Below are positions 57,141 to 64,000 of a stretch of 64,000 nt of DNA, one piece after another. The notes beneath the pieces were generated by a model, which saw only the letters and a list, made by a program, of their open reading frames with translations, did no database searches and was not told the origin of the DNA. Made by a program: the position numbers and the translations under genes. Every line of letters begins with the position of its first letter. Positions within the stretch are counted from its first letter, which is position 1. Source of the stretch: Geomonas agri (GTDB taxonomy: Bacteria > Desulfobacterota > Desulfuromonadia > Geobacterales > Geobacteraceae); the NCBI RefSeq assembly GCF_020179605.1, contig NZ_JAINZO010000002.1, forward strand, positions 806,001 through 870,000. Direction: 5' to 3'.

Positions 57141-57620
57141 TTAGCAAAGGTCGACAATCTCATAGCGAGTGTCTCCTACTTCCACCTCGTCTCCCACTGA
57201 TTTCCCGATGAGTTGGCTACCCAGCGGAGAGGCCGCGGTGATCACCAGTATTTCCTCGCCGTCGACGTGCAATTTAAGGCCACCTTCCTGGGGGCCTATG
57301 AAGAAGGTCTTACTGGTTCCCTCCTCGTCCTGGAGCGTCACCAAGGCCGTCAGTCGAATAGTGTCGGCCTCTCCGAATGAATGTAGCGCGAGGTGCCGGT
57401 ACGTCTGAAGGGCATGCTTCAGCTCCTGAGCCCGGTTCGCCTGCCCCTGCGCCACGTATGACGCCTCGAGGCTGAGCGTATCGTACTTGTTGTCGGGGAT
57501 ATTTTCTTCATGGATAGCTGCTTCGTGGGCGGCTTTTGCGGCATGGGACAAAACCGACAGGTCGTGCGTCAGTCTTTCGATGATAAGCCGGTGCAAACGG
57601 CTCTTTCTGGTGGTAACGAT
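57141..57620 (-). CDS. GreA/GreB-like transcription elongation factor with a non-standard start
   Basis: The 151-159-residue protein has a coiled-coil N-terminus (KAAHEAAIHEENIPDNKYDT) ending in the acidic-tip region and a C-terminal FKBP-like domain (ASPLGSQLIGKSVGDEVEV). This is the Gre/Rnk layout; such proteins act in the RNA polymerase secondary channel. The first usual start codon is TTG at 57596, with no ribosome-binding site. A strong GGAAGG site lies 6 bp before an ATC codon at 57620-57618 (eight codons further out), and the extra residues (TTRKSRL) fit the family's basic N-terminus. I use 57620 here. ATC initiation is rare, so the start remains open. Confidence 0.72.
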   Translation of the reverse strand: MVTTRKSRLHRLIIERLTHDLSVLSHAAKAAHEAAIHEENIPDNKYDTLSLEASYVAQGQANRAQELKHALQTYRHLALHSFGEADTIRLTALVTLQDEEGTSKTFFIGPQEGGLKLHVDGEEILVITAASPLGSQLIGKSVGDEVEVGDTRYEIVDLC

Positions 57621-57732
57621 GGGGAACCTTCCTGAGCTGAAATGTGCAGCCGGCGCCGTACCAGGACGAGCGCCGGACGTTGATGGGAACCGATACTATA
57701 ACGCGGCAGGGAATCTGTCAAAAGGAAGATGG

Positions 57733-58272
57733 TCACATTCCCGGGTACCAGTTGACCCCGAAGAGATGCATGTTCATGCCGGGATTGATTTTGCCGTTAA
57801 ATCCTGCATTGGACATGTGTTGGAACCGGTAGGAAAGAGCAAAGGCCGGGGTGAAGTGATAGACAATGCCGGCGTGGGAAATGAACTGCTCGATGCCGTT
57901 GTAATCTCTCCCGCCGAATCTCTCGCGGCTCAAAACGGCGACGCTGACGCCGAGGTCTAGTTCAACAGATTTGGGATTGCCGACCTCCAAGGCGGGACCA
58001 AGGGAGCCGATAAACCCGAGGTCTTCTCCACTGGAAAGTGCGCCGGCCGTAAGGGCAACCAGGGGAGATACGCCCCATCCGCCCTCGCTGCGCAGACTCC
58101 AGGGGAGTTGGTAGCCGGCGAAGGCCTCGAATATCTGGGCGCCGTGGTCCTTGTCATCGGCTGAGAAACCTCCTCGCACCCCGATGGGGCCCCAGCGGTT
58201 GGCCGACGCGGAGCCTGCTGCCCCCAGAGACAGAGCGAATGCGATCAAAACCAGATGGAGGATCGTTCTCAT
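57733..58272 (-). CDS. PagL-like lipid A 3-O-deacylase / acyloxyacyl hydrolase
   Basis: The 179-residue precursor has a signal peptide (MRTILHLVLIAFALSLGAAG) and a beta-barrel-like body ending in an aromatic terminus (YP). The C-terminal motif YRFQHMSNAGFNGKINPGMN contains the His-x-Ser-Asn-Ala-Gly core of PagL. The Glu expected 12 residues after the Ser in P. aeruginosa PagL is Met here, while the NPGxN pattern of the wider family is present. PagL removes a 3-linked acyl chain from lipid A in the outer membrane. ATG 58272 follows CCGGAGAGCGCC. Activity with the changed Glu position is not certain. Confidence 0.75.
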   Translation of the reverse strand: MRTILHLVLIAFALSLGAAGSASANRWGPIGVRGGFSADDKDHGAQIFEAFAGYQLPWSLRSEGGWGVSPLVALTAGALSSGEDLGFIGSLGPALEVGNPKSVELDLGVSVAVLSRERFGGRDYNGIEQFISHAGIVYHFTPAFALSYRFQHMSNAGFNGKINPGMNMHLFGVNWYPGM

Positions 58273-58499
58273 GGCGCTCTCCGGATTAGGGTTGGTTAAC
58301 GACATATCATTTAAGCTGGTATTTTGGTAAATTCAAGCAGCCGCTACCAAACCCAGTACTCGGGACGGTGTTTCCCTGCGACAGCCACCGGCCGTGGCCG
58401 TACACTGTCCCTTGCGGAAAAATATCGCCGGATGTACTATTTAATTGGCGTCATCAGGCAGAAAGAGGCAGGCTTGTAACAAGCCCAAAGGAGGTGGCC

Positions 58500-58871
58500 A
58501 TGAAGGGATACCAACTGGTAAAGGAGATCAGAGAAGCGAAGGGCGCTCACCCCGACCGGGTATTCATCAAGTGGTGGCGTAATGAGGAGGACTTCATTGA
58601 CTTTGACCTGCTTGACAGGTTTCTGCAGAATCTGAAAGAGAGTGAGAAGATCGACGGCTTCGAGTTGATCAACGAAGATGAGATGTGGCGTACTTTGGAG
58701 GCCCGGTGTCAGGGCCGGGTGTCCAGAGAGAAAAGAGATGGTGATTGGGTGCTGCACTGGACGCCGCCGCCGAACACAAAGGTGGAGGAAGGGCAGACCG
58801 AGTATCCGTACACGCCAGAGTCAATGGTGAAGATCCTGGATTCAGAAACCAACTACAACTACGTCGACTGA
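58500..58871 (+). CDS. Hypothetical protein of unknown function
   Basis: The 123-residue soluble protein begins MKGYQLVKEIREAKGAHPDR and is rich in Trp and acidic residues (IKWWRNEEDFIDFDLLDRFL, YPYTPESMVKI). I recognise no family. AAAGGAGGTGGCC precedes the ATG; longer frames upstream to 58368 lack a site. It is followed by a shared terminator and converges with bcp. Confidence 0.7.
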   Translation: MKGYQLVKEIREAKGAHPDRVFIKWWRNEEDFIDFDLLDRFLQNLKESEKIDGFELINEDEMWRTLEARCQGRVSREKRDGDWVLHWTPPPNTKVEEGQTEYPYTPESMVKILDSETNYNYVD

Positions 58872-58910
58872 CCGGGCCACAAGGCCGCCGGTGGTCGGGG
58901 TAAAAAAGAG

Positions 58911-58940
58911 AGGGGCGAAGCGATTCGCCCCTTTTTTTTT
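58911..58940. terminator. Bidirectional terminator made of a REP-like GGGGCGAA hairpin
   Basis: AGGGGCGAA (58911-58919) pairs with TTCGCCCCT (58924-58932), followed by eight more T residues. The minus-strand tail is also T-rich (CTCTCTTTTTTAC). The stem is the same family as REP copies at 18738 and 33628. Confidence 0.88.
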
Positions 58941-58941
58941 G

Positions 58942-59418
58942 CTAGCGTCCCTTCGCCAGCATCTTGAAGAAATCAAGCACCTTGTCCGGGTGTTCCGATG
59001 CCTTGGCCACCTTGGGCCAATGCTTGATGATGGTTCCTTCCGGCGAGATGACGACGGTAGAGCGGATGGTGCCCATGGTGGTTTTACCATATTGCACCTT
59101 TTCGCCGAAGGCGCCGTAGGTTTTCATGACAGAGGCGTCCGGGTCGGAGAGGAGGGTGAAGGGGAGCTTGAAATCGGCGATGAACTTGTCGTGGGACTTC
59201 ATGGAATCCTTGGAAACCCCCACGAGCACCGCACCGAGCTGTTCGAAGAGCGAGTGCAGCTTGGCGAAGCCCACCGCCTCGGCGGTGCACCCCGGGGTGT
59301 TGTCCCTGGGGTAGAAGAAGAGTACCAGGATCCTGCCCCGGTAGTCTGCCAGCGTGTGCTCCTTTCCGTCGCTCCCCTGCAGTTTGAAATCGGGTGCTTT
59401 CTGTCCTTCCAAAAACAT
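58942..59418 (-). CDS. bcp: Bcp/PrxQ-type peroxiredoxin
   Basis: The 158-residue protein has the peroxidatic Cys44 in FYPRDNTPGCTAEAVGF. The position five residues on, often Cys in PrxQ (CTAEACGF), is Val49 here, so it should act as a one-Cys enzyme or use an outside thiol. Bcp reduces H2O2 and alkyl peroxides using thioredoxin. ATG 59418 follows CAAGGAGGCCATC; an ATG at 59460 in the same frame has no site. Confidence 0.92.
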   Translation of the reverse strand: MFLEGQKAPDFKLQGSDGKEHTLADYRGRILVLFFYPRDNTPGCTAEAVGFAKLHSLFEQLGAVLVGVSKDSMKSHDKFIADFKLPFTLLSDPDASVMKTYGAFGEKVQYGKTTMGTIRSTVVISPEGTIIKHWPKVAKASEHPDKVLDFFKMLAKGR

Positions 59419-59553
59419 GATGGCCTCCTTGAGTGTGCTTCTCATTAGCGGATAAACCATAGCAGAGTGGCGCTAGTTGGCAAGAGGAATGACGCTGTTG
59501 TAACCGGTGCGGATTCGGGTTATGCTGCCGCAGCTTTACGGGGAGGGGTGGAT

Positions 59554-60084
59554 ATGGGCGGCATGATGCAGGTGGCAGTCGATCCGGTGCGGTGGCATCA
59601 CTTTGCCGGGGTGCTGCTGGTGATCGCGCTGGCGGTATTGCAGGGGCGGGTGGGGAGATCGGGCGCTTTTTGGCAGATCTGTTGGGCGCTGCCGGGGACG
59701 CTTTTGCACGAGCTGTCCCACCTGCTAGTGGCCGCGGTAACCGGCGGGCGGCCCGTGGGTTTCACCATCATACCCCGGCGGGACGGTCCCCGCCGGTGGG
59801 TGCTGGGCTCGGTCACCATCAGCAATCCTGGTCCGGTTTCTGCGCTCCCCTCGGCCCTGGCGCCGCTGTTGTTGAATGTCGTTGCCTATTACCTGTATCT
59901 CGGGTGGAGTACGTGGTTCCCGACGGATCTGCCGCATACCCTGCTGATGTATGTCGCCATATATGTTTTCAGCTACAGCTCGATACCTTCGGGGCAGGAC
60001 CTGAAGGTCGCCGTTTCCAGCCCTGCAGGAGTGTTGCTCTATGGCGGGGCGGTGGGGGTATGTTGGTGGCGGTGGGTAGGGTAG
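59554..60084 (+). CDS. HExxH-motif integral membrane protein (M50-like putative metalloprotease)
   Basis: The 176-residue protein has about four to five membrane helices. LLHELSHLLVAAVTGGRP contains H52-E53-x2-H56, the zinc-binding motif of membrane proteases. A third ligand is not obvious; the NPGPVSALPSALAPLLLN segment could play the NPDG-like part known in site-2 proteases. I cannot name the family with confidence. ATG 59554 is chosen because GGGGAGGGG lies just before it; a longer frame from 59467 is possible. It is convergent with the FAD enzyme, with a terminator between. Confidence 0.65.
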   Translation: MGGMMQVAVDPVRWHHFAGVLLVIALAVLQGRVGRSGAFWQICWALPGTLLHELSHLLVAAVTGGRPVGFTIIPRRDGPRRWVLGSVTISNPGPVSALPSALAPLLLNVVAYYLYLGWSTWFPTDLPHTLLMYVAIYVFSYSSIPSGQDLKVAVSSPAGVLLYGGAVGVCWWRWVG

Positions 60085-60126
60085 GGGTCCCGTGGCAGCA
60101 CGTTTGCCAATAGCAGCCATCCGCAA

Positions 60127-60158
60127 AAAAGCCCGCCCACTGTTGTGGACGGGCTTTT
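60127..60158. terminator. Bidirectional terminator between convergent genes
   Basis: AAAAGCCCGCCCAC (60127-60140) pairs with GTGGACGGGCTTTT (60145-60158) with one mismatch; loop TGTT. Confidence 0.88.
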
Positions 60159-60180
60159 GTTACAGAAACTGGGGCTGGCG

Positions 60181-61380
60181 TTACAGCGATGCCGCTAGCC
60201 TTTCGTACTCTTTCTTGGAGCGCACGATGCAGTCCTCGACGGCCATTCCGGCGAAGTAGTTGCCGGTGACGTAGAGGTTGTTACCGGCAATCAGGCGGTC
60301 GATTTGGTCAGTAAGCGCTTTGTGGCCGACCACCGGAGAGGGAAGCTGGCTTTCGCGCTGCACCACCTGCTCCAGGTCGTCGGTCGTCACCTGCAACACG
60401 GAGGCGATCCGCTTCAGCTTGGCATCCAAGGGAACCTTCCCGGCTTTGTAGTGAAAACTGAAGCCGCGGTAGCTGTCATGGAGCACGGTGTCGCGGGAGA
60501 CCGCAGAGTAGAACTCTTCCCCGATCGGGATCAGGCCGGCCAGCAGCGGGAGCTTCAGCTTGCTCTTCTTGACTGCCACCCCGATACTCTCGATGGTCTC
60601 CAGCTTAACCTGGTTGAGCACCTTGGAGAGTTCCGGCGCTATTTCGGCGGCGAGCTTGGAACTCACGGGAGGGGGGGCGGCCAAGGCGAGCCGCGGCGCC
60701 TGATACGTGGTGCCGTCGGCGAGTTCCACGGTGTAGCCTTCGGCGCCCTTGGCGATGTGCGTTACCTCAACGCCGGTTTGCAGGGTCACCCGGTCCGCGA
60801 TGGCAAGTTTGTCGATGACGCTGTTAAGCCCCCCTTGCAGGGTGAAACTCTTGATGACGTCCTTTCTCCTGGGGCGCTTGTTGAACAGCATGTCGGCGGG
60901 GAAATCGTCTGCGCGCTGTGAGATGACTGCGTTGAAAGCGGGCCCGAAGACCCGGTCGTAGTTGCCACGGCCGACGATGCTGCCGTAATACGAAGCGACG
61001 CTGGCACCGTCCTTTTTCAGGGTGAACAGCTTCCAGGCGGAGCAGGCCAACTCGGGGAAGGAAAGCTGCGACGGGATGCTCTTCACCTCGTTGTTGACCA
61101 GCATCTTGAACGAGACCTTTTCCCTGGGGAGGATGCTTCCCATCAGGCCGTGTCTCTCCATCAGCTCCAGCAACCCACCGTAGGAGTTGTAGCAGGTGTG
61201 GGCGCCCAGCTCGAGCCAGAACCCGGCGGCACTCCCCTCGAAGCGGTGCGAATGGAAACAGCCGCCCGGCCGCTCGCTTTTCTCGAGGACCAGCGTGTTC
61301 AGCCCCTTGGCAGCTGCATGACTTGCGAAACTGAGACCGCTGATCCCTGCACCTATGACGATGGCGTCGAATTGCTTCAT
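60181..61380 (-). CDS. FAD-dependent protoporphyrinogen oxidase / amine-oxidase-family enzyme
   Basis: The 399-residue protein opens with a Rossmann FAD fold (AIVIGAGISGLSFASHAAAK, GAGISG at 10-15). It has the substrate-domain pattern of PPOX/HemY and a C-terminal FAD segment (NNLYVTGNYFAGMAVEDCI). Such enzymes oxidise protoporphyrinogen or coproporphyrinogen in heme synthesis, or desaturate carotenoids or other substrates. A PPOX-like role is most likely given its length, but no heme genes are close by. The ATG at 61380 has CAGGAGCTGCCAG upstream. It is divergent from the DnaJ gene. Confidence 0.75.
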   Translation of the reverse strand: MKQFDAIVIGAGISGLSFASHAAAKGLNTLVLEKSERPGGCFHSHRFEGSAAGFWLELGAHTCYNSYGGLLELMERHGLMGSILPREKVSFKMLVNNEVKSIPSQLSFPELACSAWKLFTLKKDGASVASYYGSIVGRGNYDRVFGPAFNAVISQRADDFPADMLFNKRPRRKDVIKSFTLQGGLNSVIDKLAIADRVTLQTGVEVTHIAKGAEGYTVELADGTTYQAPRLALAAPPPVSSKLAAEIAPELSKVLNQVKLETIESIGVAVKKSKLKLPLLAGLIPIGEEFYSAVSRDTVLHDSYRGFSFHYKAGKVPLDAKLKRIASVLQVTTDDLEQVVQRESQLPSPVVGHKALTDQIDRLIAGNNLYVTGNYFAGMAVEDCIVRSKKEYERLAASL

Positions 61381-61440
61381 CTGGCAGCTCCTGTTTTTAA
61401 GAGTCGTTAATTGCAGCCTATATAAGCGCGCCTGCAGCGG

Positions 61441-61490
61441 GTTGTCAAGGTTTACAACATGTTGACAACGACAGGGTCAGCCATTACATT
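61441..61490 (+). promoter_or_regulatory. Promoter with overlapping inverted repeat upstream of the DnaJ-type gene
   Basis: TTGACA (61462-61467), 17-bp spacer, TACATT (61485-61490). The -35 lies in the right arm of an inverted repeat GTTGTCAA (61441-61448) / TTGACAAC (61462-61469), a possible operator. The repeat also lies in the divergent leader of the FAD enzyme gene. Confidence 0.5.
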
Positions 61491-61532
61491 CTGTGGAGCT
61501 GAAACGAAGCAAATGTGAAAGGAAATTTAGAC

Positions 61533-62429
61533 ATGGCGCAGAGAGATTATTACGAAGTACTGGGACTCAAGAAAGGCGCCTCGGCCGACGAAATCAAGCG
61601 GGCCTACCGCAAACTCGCGGTCAAGTATCACCCGGACAAGAACCCGGGCGACAAGCAGGCCGAAGAGCGCTTCAAGGAGATCAACGAGGCGTACGCGGTC
61701 CTGTCCGACCCGAAAAAGAAAGAGCAGTTCGACCAGTTCGGCTCCACCGATTTCCACCAGCGCTTCTCGCAGGAGGATATCTTCAGGAACTTCAACGTCG
61801 ACGACATGTTCCGCGACCAGGGGTTCGGGACCGATGACATCTTCTCCCGCATCTTCGGCGACGCCATGCGGCGCCAGCGCGGCGGCGGTCGCGGCCGTCC
61901 CATGGCCGCCAAGGGAGAGGACTTCTCTATGGAGATCCAGGTCACCTTCCGGGATGCCTACGATGGGGCCGAAAAAAGGGTGGCCTTCATGCGCGACGGC
62001 GCCCGCGAAGAGCTGTCGGTCAAGATCCCCGCAGGGATCGAGAGCGGCGCGCGGCTTCGGGTGGCAGGGCGTGGCGCACCGGGGCGTATGGGCGGACCGG
62101 CCGGCGACCTCTACCTCTCGGTGACGGTGGGGACCGACGCCCTGTTCCAGCGCGAGGGCGCCGACATCGTGCTCAACCACGAGGTGCGCTTCTCCCAGGC
62201 GGTGCTCGGTGGCAACATCGAGGTGCCGACCATGGAGGGGACCAAGAGGCTCAAGATCCCCGCCGGTATCCAGTCCGGCACCAAGGTGCGCCTGAAGGGG
62301 CTGGGGTTCCCGGTGCTCGGGGCGCAGACACGCGGCGACATGTACGTGAGGATCGCGGTGCACGTGCCGGAAAAACTGACGACGCGTCAGCGCGAACTGG
62401 TGGAGCAGTTGGCGGCCGAAGGGCTCTAA
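61533..62429 (+). CDS. DnaJ-type co-chaperone lacking the zinc finger (CbpA-like)
   Basis: The 298-residue protein has a J domain with HPD at 33-35 (KYHPDKNPG). A Gly/Arg/Phe-rich stretch follows (about 70-130, [20 protein letters not shown]). Then come two substrate-binding beta domains ([19 protein letters not shown] and [19 protein letters not shown]). The Cys-rich zinc domain of DnaJ is absent, so it is CbpA-like. It recruits and stimulates a DnaK-family Hsp70. ATG 61533 follows GAAAGGAAATTTAGAC; an in-frame start at 61515 overlaps that site. Confidence 0.93.
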   Translation: MAQRDYYEVLGLKKGASADEIKRAYRKLAVKYHPDKNPGDKQAEERFKEINEAYAVLSDPKKKEQFDQFGSTDFHQRFSQEDIFRNFNVDDMFRDQGFGTDDIFSRIFGDAMRRQRGGGRGRPMAAKGEDFSMEIQVTFRDAYDGAEKRVAFMRDGAREELSVKIPAGIESGARLRVAGRGAPGRMGGPAGDLYLSVTVGTDALFQREGADIVLNHEVRFSQAVLGGNIEVPTMEGTKRLKIPAGIQSGTKVRLKGLGFPVLGAQTRGDMYVRIAVHVPEKLTTRQRELVEQLAAEGL

Positions 62430-62460
62430 CTTCTTTAACAACGACAGCGGGCCGTAGATA

Positions 62461-62502
62461 AAAAAAATCCCCCTCGCCGGTGACGGTGAGGGGGATTTTT
62501 TT
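62461..62502. terminator. Bidirectional terminator between DnaJ-type and SurA-like genes
   Basis: AAATCCCCCTC and GAGGGGGATTT form a stem around a GC-rich loop, with A-run before and T-run after (about 62465-62500), giving a usable terminator for both convergent genes. Confidence 0.87.
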
Positions 62503-62517
62503 TCGGAAGTAGGGCGC

Positions 62518-63477
62518 CTAGGGCTGCTTTATGTCGATGCTGGCGGCGTTGCGCAAGTCCTTGACCCACTGGTTGAAGCGGTCCTCGGATTTTTTCCGGT
62601 ACAGCTGCTCCTCGATGGACTCCTTCACTTCCGTGAAGGGACGCCCTTTCTCCTGGCTTTTTTCTTCCAGCTTGATGATGTGCAGCCCGGCCGGGCTTGC
62701 CACCAGCGAGCTTACCTCGCCGGGTTTCATTGCGGCAACGGTGTTGCCGATCTCGGCGAGCATGTCGCTTTTCTTGAAGGTGCCCAGGTCGCCGCCATTC
62801 TTGGCCGCTGCAGGGTCCTGCGAGTACTTCTTGGCAAGATCGACGAAATTCTCTCCACTGCGCGCTTTGGCCAGCACTTCTTCGGCGAGCTTGCGGGTCT
62901 TGGCGGTCTGCTCTGCGCTTCCGTTCGGGTCCAACTTGAAGAAAATATGGCGGGCGTGGAAGGTCTCGCTGCCGCCGTAATCGGCGCGGTGCGCTTCGTA
63001 GTACTCACTTATCTCGCGCTCGCCTACCTGGATCTTGGACCGCACCTCCTGGCTCATGAGCCGCATGCGTTCCAACTGCTCCTTGAGCTGCACCTTGTAC
63101 TGCAAGACGGTGAGCCCCTGGCCGGCCAGCGCCTGCTCCAGCGCTTCCTGGGTCAGGTTGTTCTGCTTCTTGACATCTTCGATGGCCAAGCGCACGTCCT
63201 CGTCGCTGACTTTGATGTCGAGTTCGCGGATCTTCTGTTCAACCAGCTTGCGGTCCACCAGACGATTCAGGGCCGTGCTCCTCGTCGCGGTCCTTTCAGG
63301 CACGGGGAGCTTTTCGGCTTCCTTCTGCAACTGTGTGTACTCCTTGTCGACGTCGGCGGTGGTGATCACCTCGTCGTTGACGATGGCGGCAATGCTGCTG
63401 ATCGGTTTGGTGGTGGCAAAGCTCGGAGTGACTGCGAGGAGGGCCAGCATGCTGCAGGCCGTGATGATCTTGACCAT
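62518..63477 (-). CDS. SurA-like periplasmic peptidyl-prolyl cis-trans isomerase
   Basis: The 319-residue precursor has a signal peptide (MVKIITACSMLALLAVTPSF). A SurA N-terminal chaperone region (ISSIAAIVNDEVITTADVDK) is followed by a PpiC parvulin domain at about 165-265 (HARHIFFKLDPNGSAEQTAK, GGDLGTFKKSDM, HIIKLEEK). It would help fold outer-membrane or cytochrome proteins in the periplasm. It is shorter than SurA with two parvulin domains. A second parvulin gene lies just upstream with a terminator between, so the SurA-like gene may have its own promoter. No strong ribosome-binding site except GAGAGAGCAAC. Confidence 0.87.
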   Translation of the reverse strand: MVKIITACSMLALLAVTPSFATTKPISSIAAIVNDEVITTADVDKEYTQLQKEAEKLPVPERTATRSTALNRLVDRKLVEQKIRELDIKVSDEDVRLAIEDVKKQNNLTQEALEQALAGQGLTVLQYKVQLKEQLERMRLMSQEVRSKIQVGEREISEYYEAHRADYGGSETFHARHIFFKLDPNGSAEQTAKTRKLAEEVLAKARSGENFVDLAKKYSQDPAAAKNGGDLGTFKKSDMLAEIGNTVAAMKPGEVSSLVASPAGLHIIKLEEKSQEKGRPFTEVKESIEEQLYRKKSEDRFNQWVKDLRNAASIDIKQP

Positions 63478-63519
63478 GTTGCTCTCTCTGTGGGCCGCCA
63501 GGGCGGCGCTTGTGCAAAA

Positions 63520-63542
63520 ACGGCCGGGACTAGCCCGGCCGT
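63520..63542 (-). terminator. Terminator of the upstream parvulin gene
   Basis: ACGGCCGGG (63520-63528) pairs with CCCGGCCGT (63534-63542). On the minus strand the stem is followed by TTTTTGCAC. It separates the two PPIase genes. Confidence 0.8.
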
Positions 63543-63576
63543 CTTTCTGTTTCTGTTACTGCCTGAATGATTGTGC

Positions 63577-64000
63577 CTACTTGGCCTTTGCCGGCTGGGC
63601 TGCCTCGCCCGGCTGGGCTGCGCCCCCCTTCGGGCCGTCGTTGCCGAGTTCCTTCAGGGCGTCTTCCTTGACGGTAATCTTAGCCTGCTTCTTCAGGTCG
63701 TCCTTGAGCGCCTTGAAGATCTCCTGCTGCTTGGCAGGTGCCAGGGCCGCCTTGATCTCGTCCTTCACCTCGTCCAGGGAGCGGACGCCGGCCGGACGGG
63801 AACCGGTCTTCTTGATGATGTGGTAGCCGAACTGGGTCTTCACGATCCCGGAGGTCTCGCCGTCTTTAAGACCGAAAGCAACTTTCTCGAAGTCGGGGAT
63901 CATGGAGCCTTTGCTGAACCAGCCGAGATCGCCACCTTTGGCGGCCGCGCCGTCAATGGAGTTCTTCTTGGCGAGATCCTCGAAGCTCGCACCGCCTTTC
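63577..64000 (-). CDS. Parvulin-type peptidyl-prolyl cis-trans isomerase, partial
   Basis: Only the C-terminal ~140 residues are inside the window; the 5' end is cut by the right edge. The visible part holds the PpiC parvulin end: FEDLAKKNSIDGAAAKGGDL, GWFSKGSMIPDFEKVAFGL, VKTQFGYHIIKKTGSRPAG. A Lys-rich helix and a Gly/Pro/Ala tail ending QPAKAK follow. A signal peptide or lipoprotein signal and a SurA-type N-domain would be expected upstream. It is paralogous to the next gene at 62518. Confidence 0.85.
   Translation of the reverse strand, partial: KGGASFEDLAKKNSIDGAAAKGGDLGWFSKGSMIPDFEKVAFGLKDGETSGIVKTQFGYHIIKKTGSRPAGVRSLDEVKDEIKAALAPAKQQEIFKALKDDLKKQAKITVKEDALKELGNDGPKGGAAQPGEAAQPAKAK

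Overview
The window looks like chromosomal DNA from a Geobacteraceae-type bacterium (Desulfuromonadota; Geobacter, Geomonas or Citrifermentans relatives). The G+C content is high. The gene set fits that group: a NuoB-C-D fusion in complex I, an ActB-like iron-sulfur/molybdopterin protein, tandem TIGR04073 proteins, RNase G next to a TIGR03960 radical-SAM fusion, many small stress proteins, and response regulators beside HDOD and GspE/PilB-type proteins. This placement is inferred from gene content, not from a database match. No rRNA, tRNA, CRISPR array, phage or transposase gene was seen.

Region 1 (1-19.4 kb) is a stress and DNA-end-repair neighbourhood. It opens with the 5' part of an ActB-like respiratory subunit, a thiamine-diphosphate enzyme and a PPK2 polyphosphate kinase. 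The NHEJ ligase LigD (minus strand) and Ku (minus strand) follow, about 6.4 kb apart. Between them lie a SAP-domain peptide, a ferritin-like protein, TreZ and a GH57/DUF3536 glycosidase. After Ku come DUF748, DUF3309, DUF6496, a glycine-rich stress protein and a hemerythrin. At about 14.27 kb two convergent genes have lost their 3' ends at one shared junction.

Region 2 (19.4-39.9 kb) holds two Rcp-type response regulators, HDOD, a GspE/PilB-type ATPase, TatA, UvrB, PcnB, YgbA with a His-Gly-repeat ferredoxin, a 2-Cys peroxiredoxin and a tandem TIGR04073 pair. It continues with a Lys/Ala-rich secreted peptide, the TIGR03960/DUF2344 radical-SAM protein, RNase G, PurT, a Rieske protein, the conserved rplU-rpmA-obgE set and an HD-GYP protein.

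Region 3 (40.0-55.5 kb) is a full complex I operon on the minus strand: nuoA-BCD-E-F-G-H-I-J-K-L-M-N. It is interrupted by an ankyrin gene between nuoH and nuoI. A GxxExxY gene bounded by 25-bp near-perfect inverted repeats lies between nuoM and nuoN. Palindromic repeat elements sit at five of its other gene borders.

Region 4 (55.5-64 kb) carries an MshEN-domain protein, a GreA-like factor, a PagL-like deacylase, a Bcp peroxiredoxin, an HExxH membrane protein, an FAD amine-oxidase/PPOX-like enzyme, a DnaJ-type co-chaperone and two parvulin-type PPIases, the second cut by the window edge.

The most unusual features are the repeats: heptamer arrays at three gene ends, REP-like palindromes (one read as part of the LigD linker), the inverted-repeat-bounded GxxExxY cassette, and a run of tandem repeats of four different periods next to ku.
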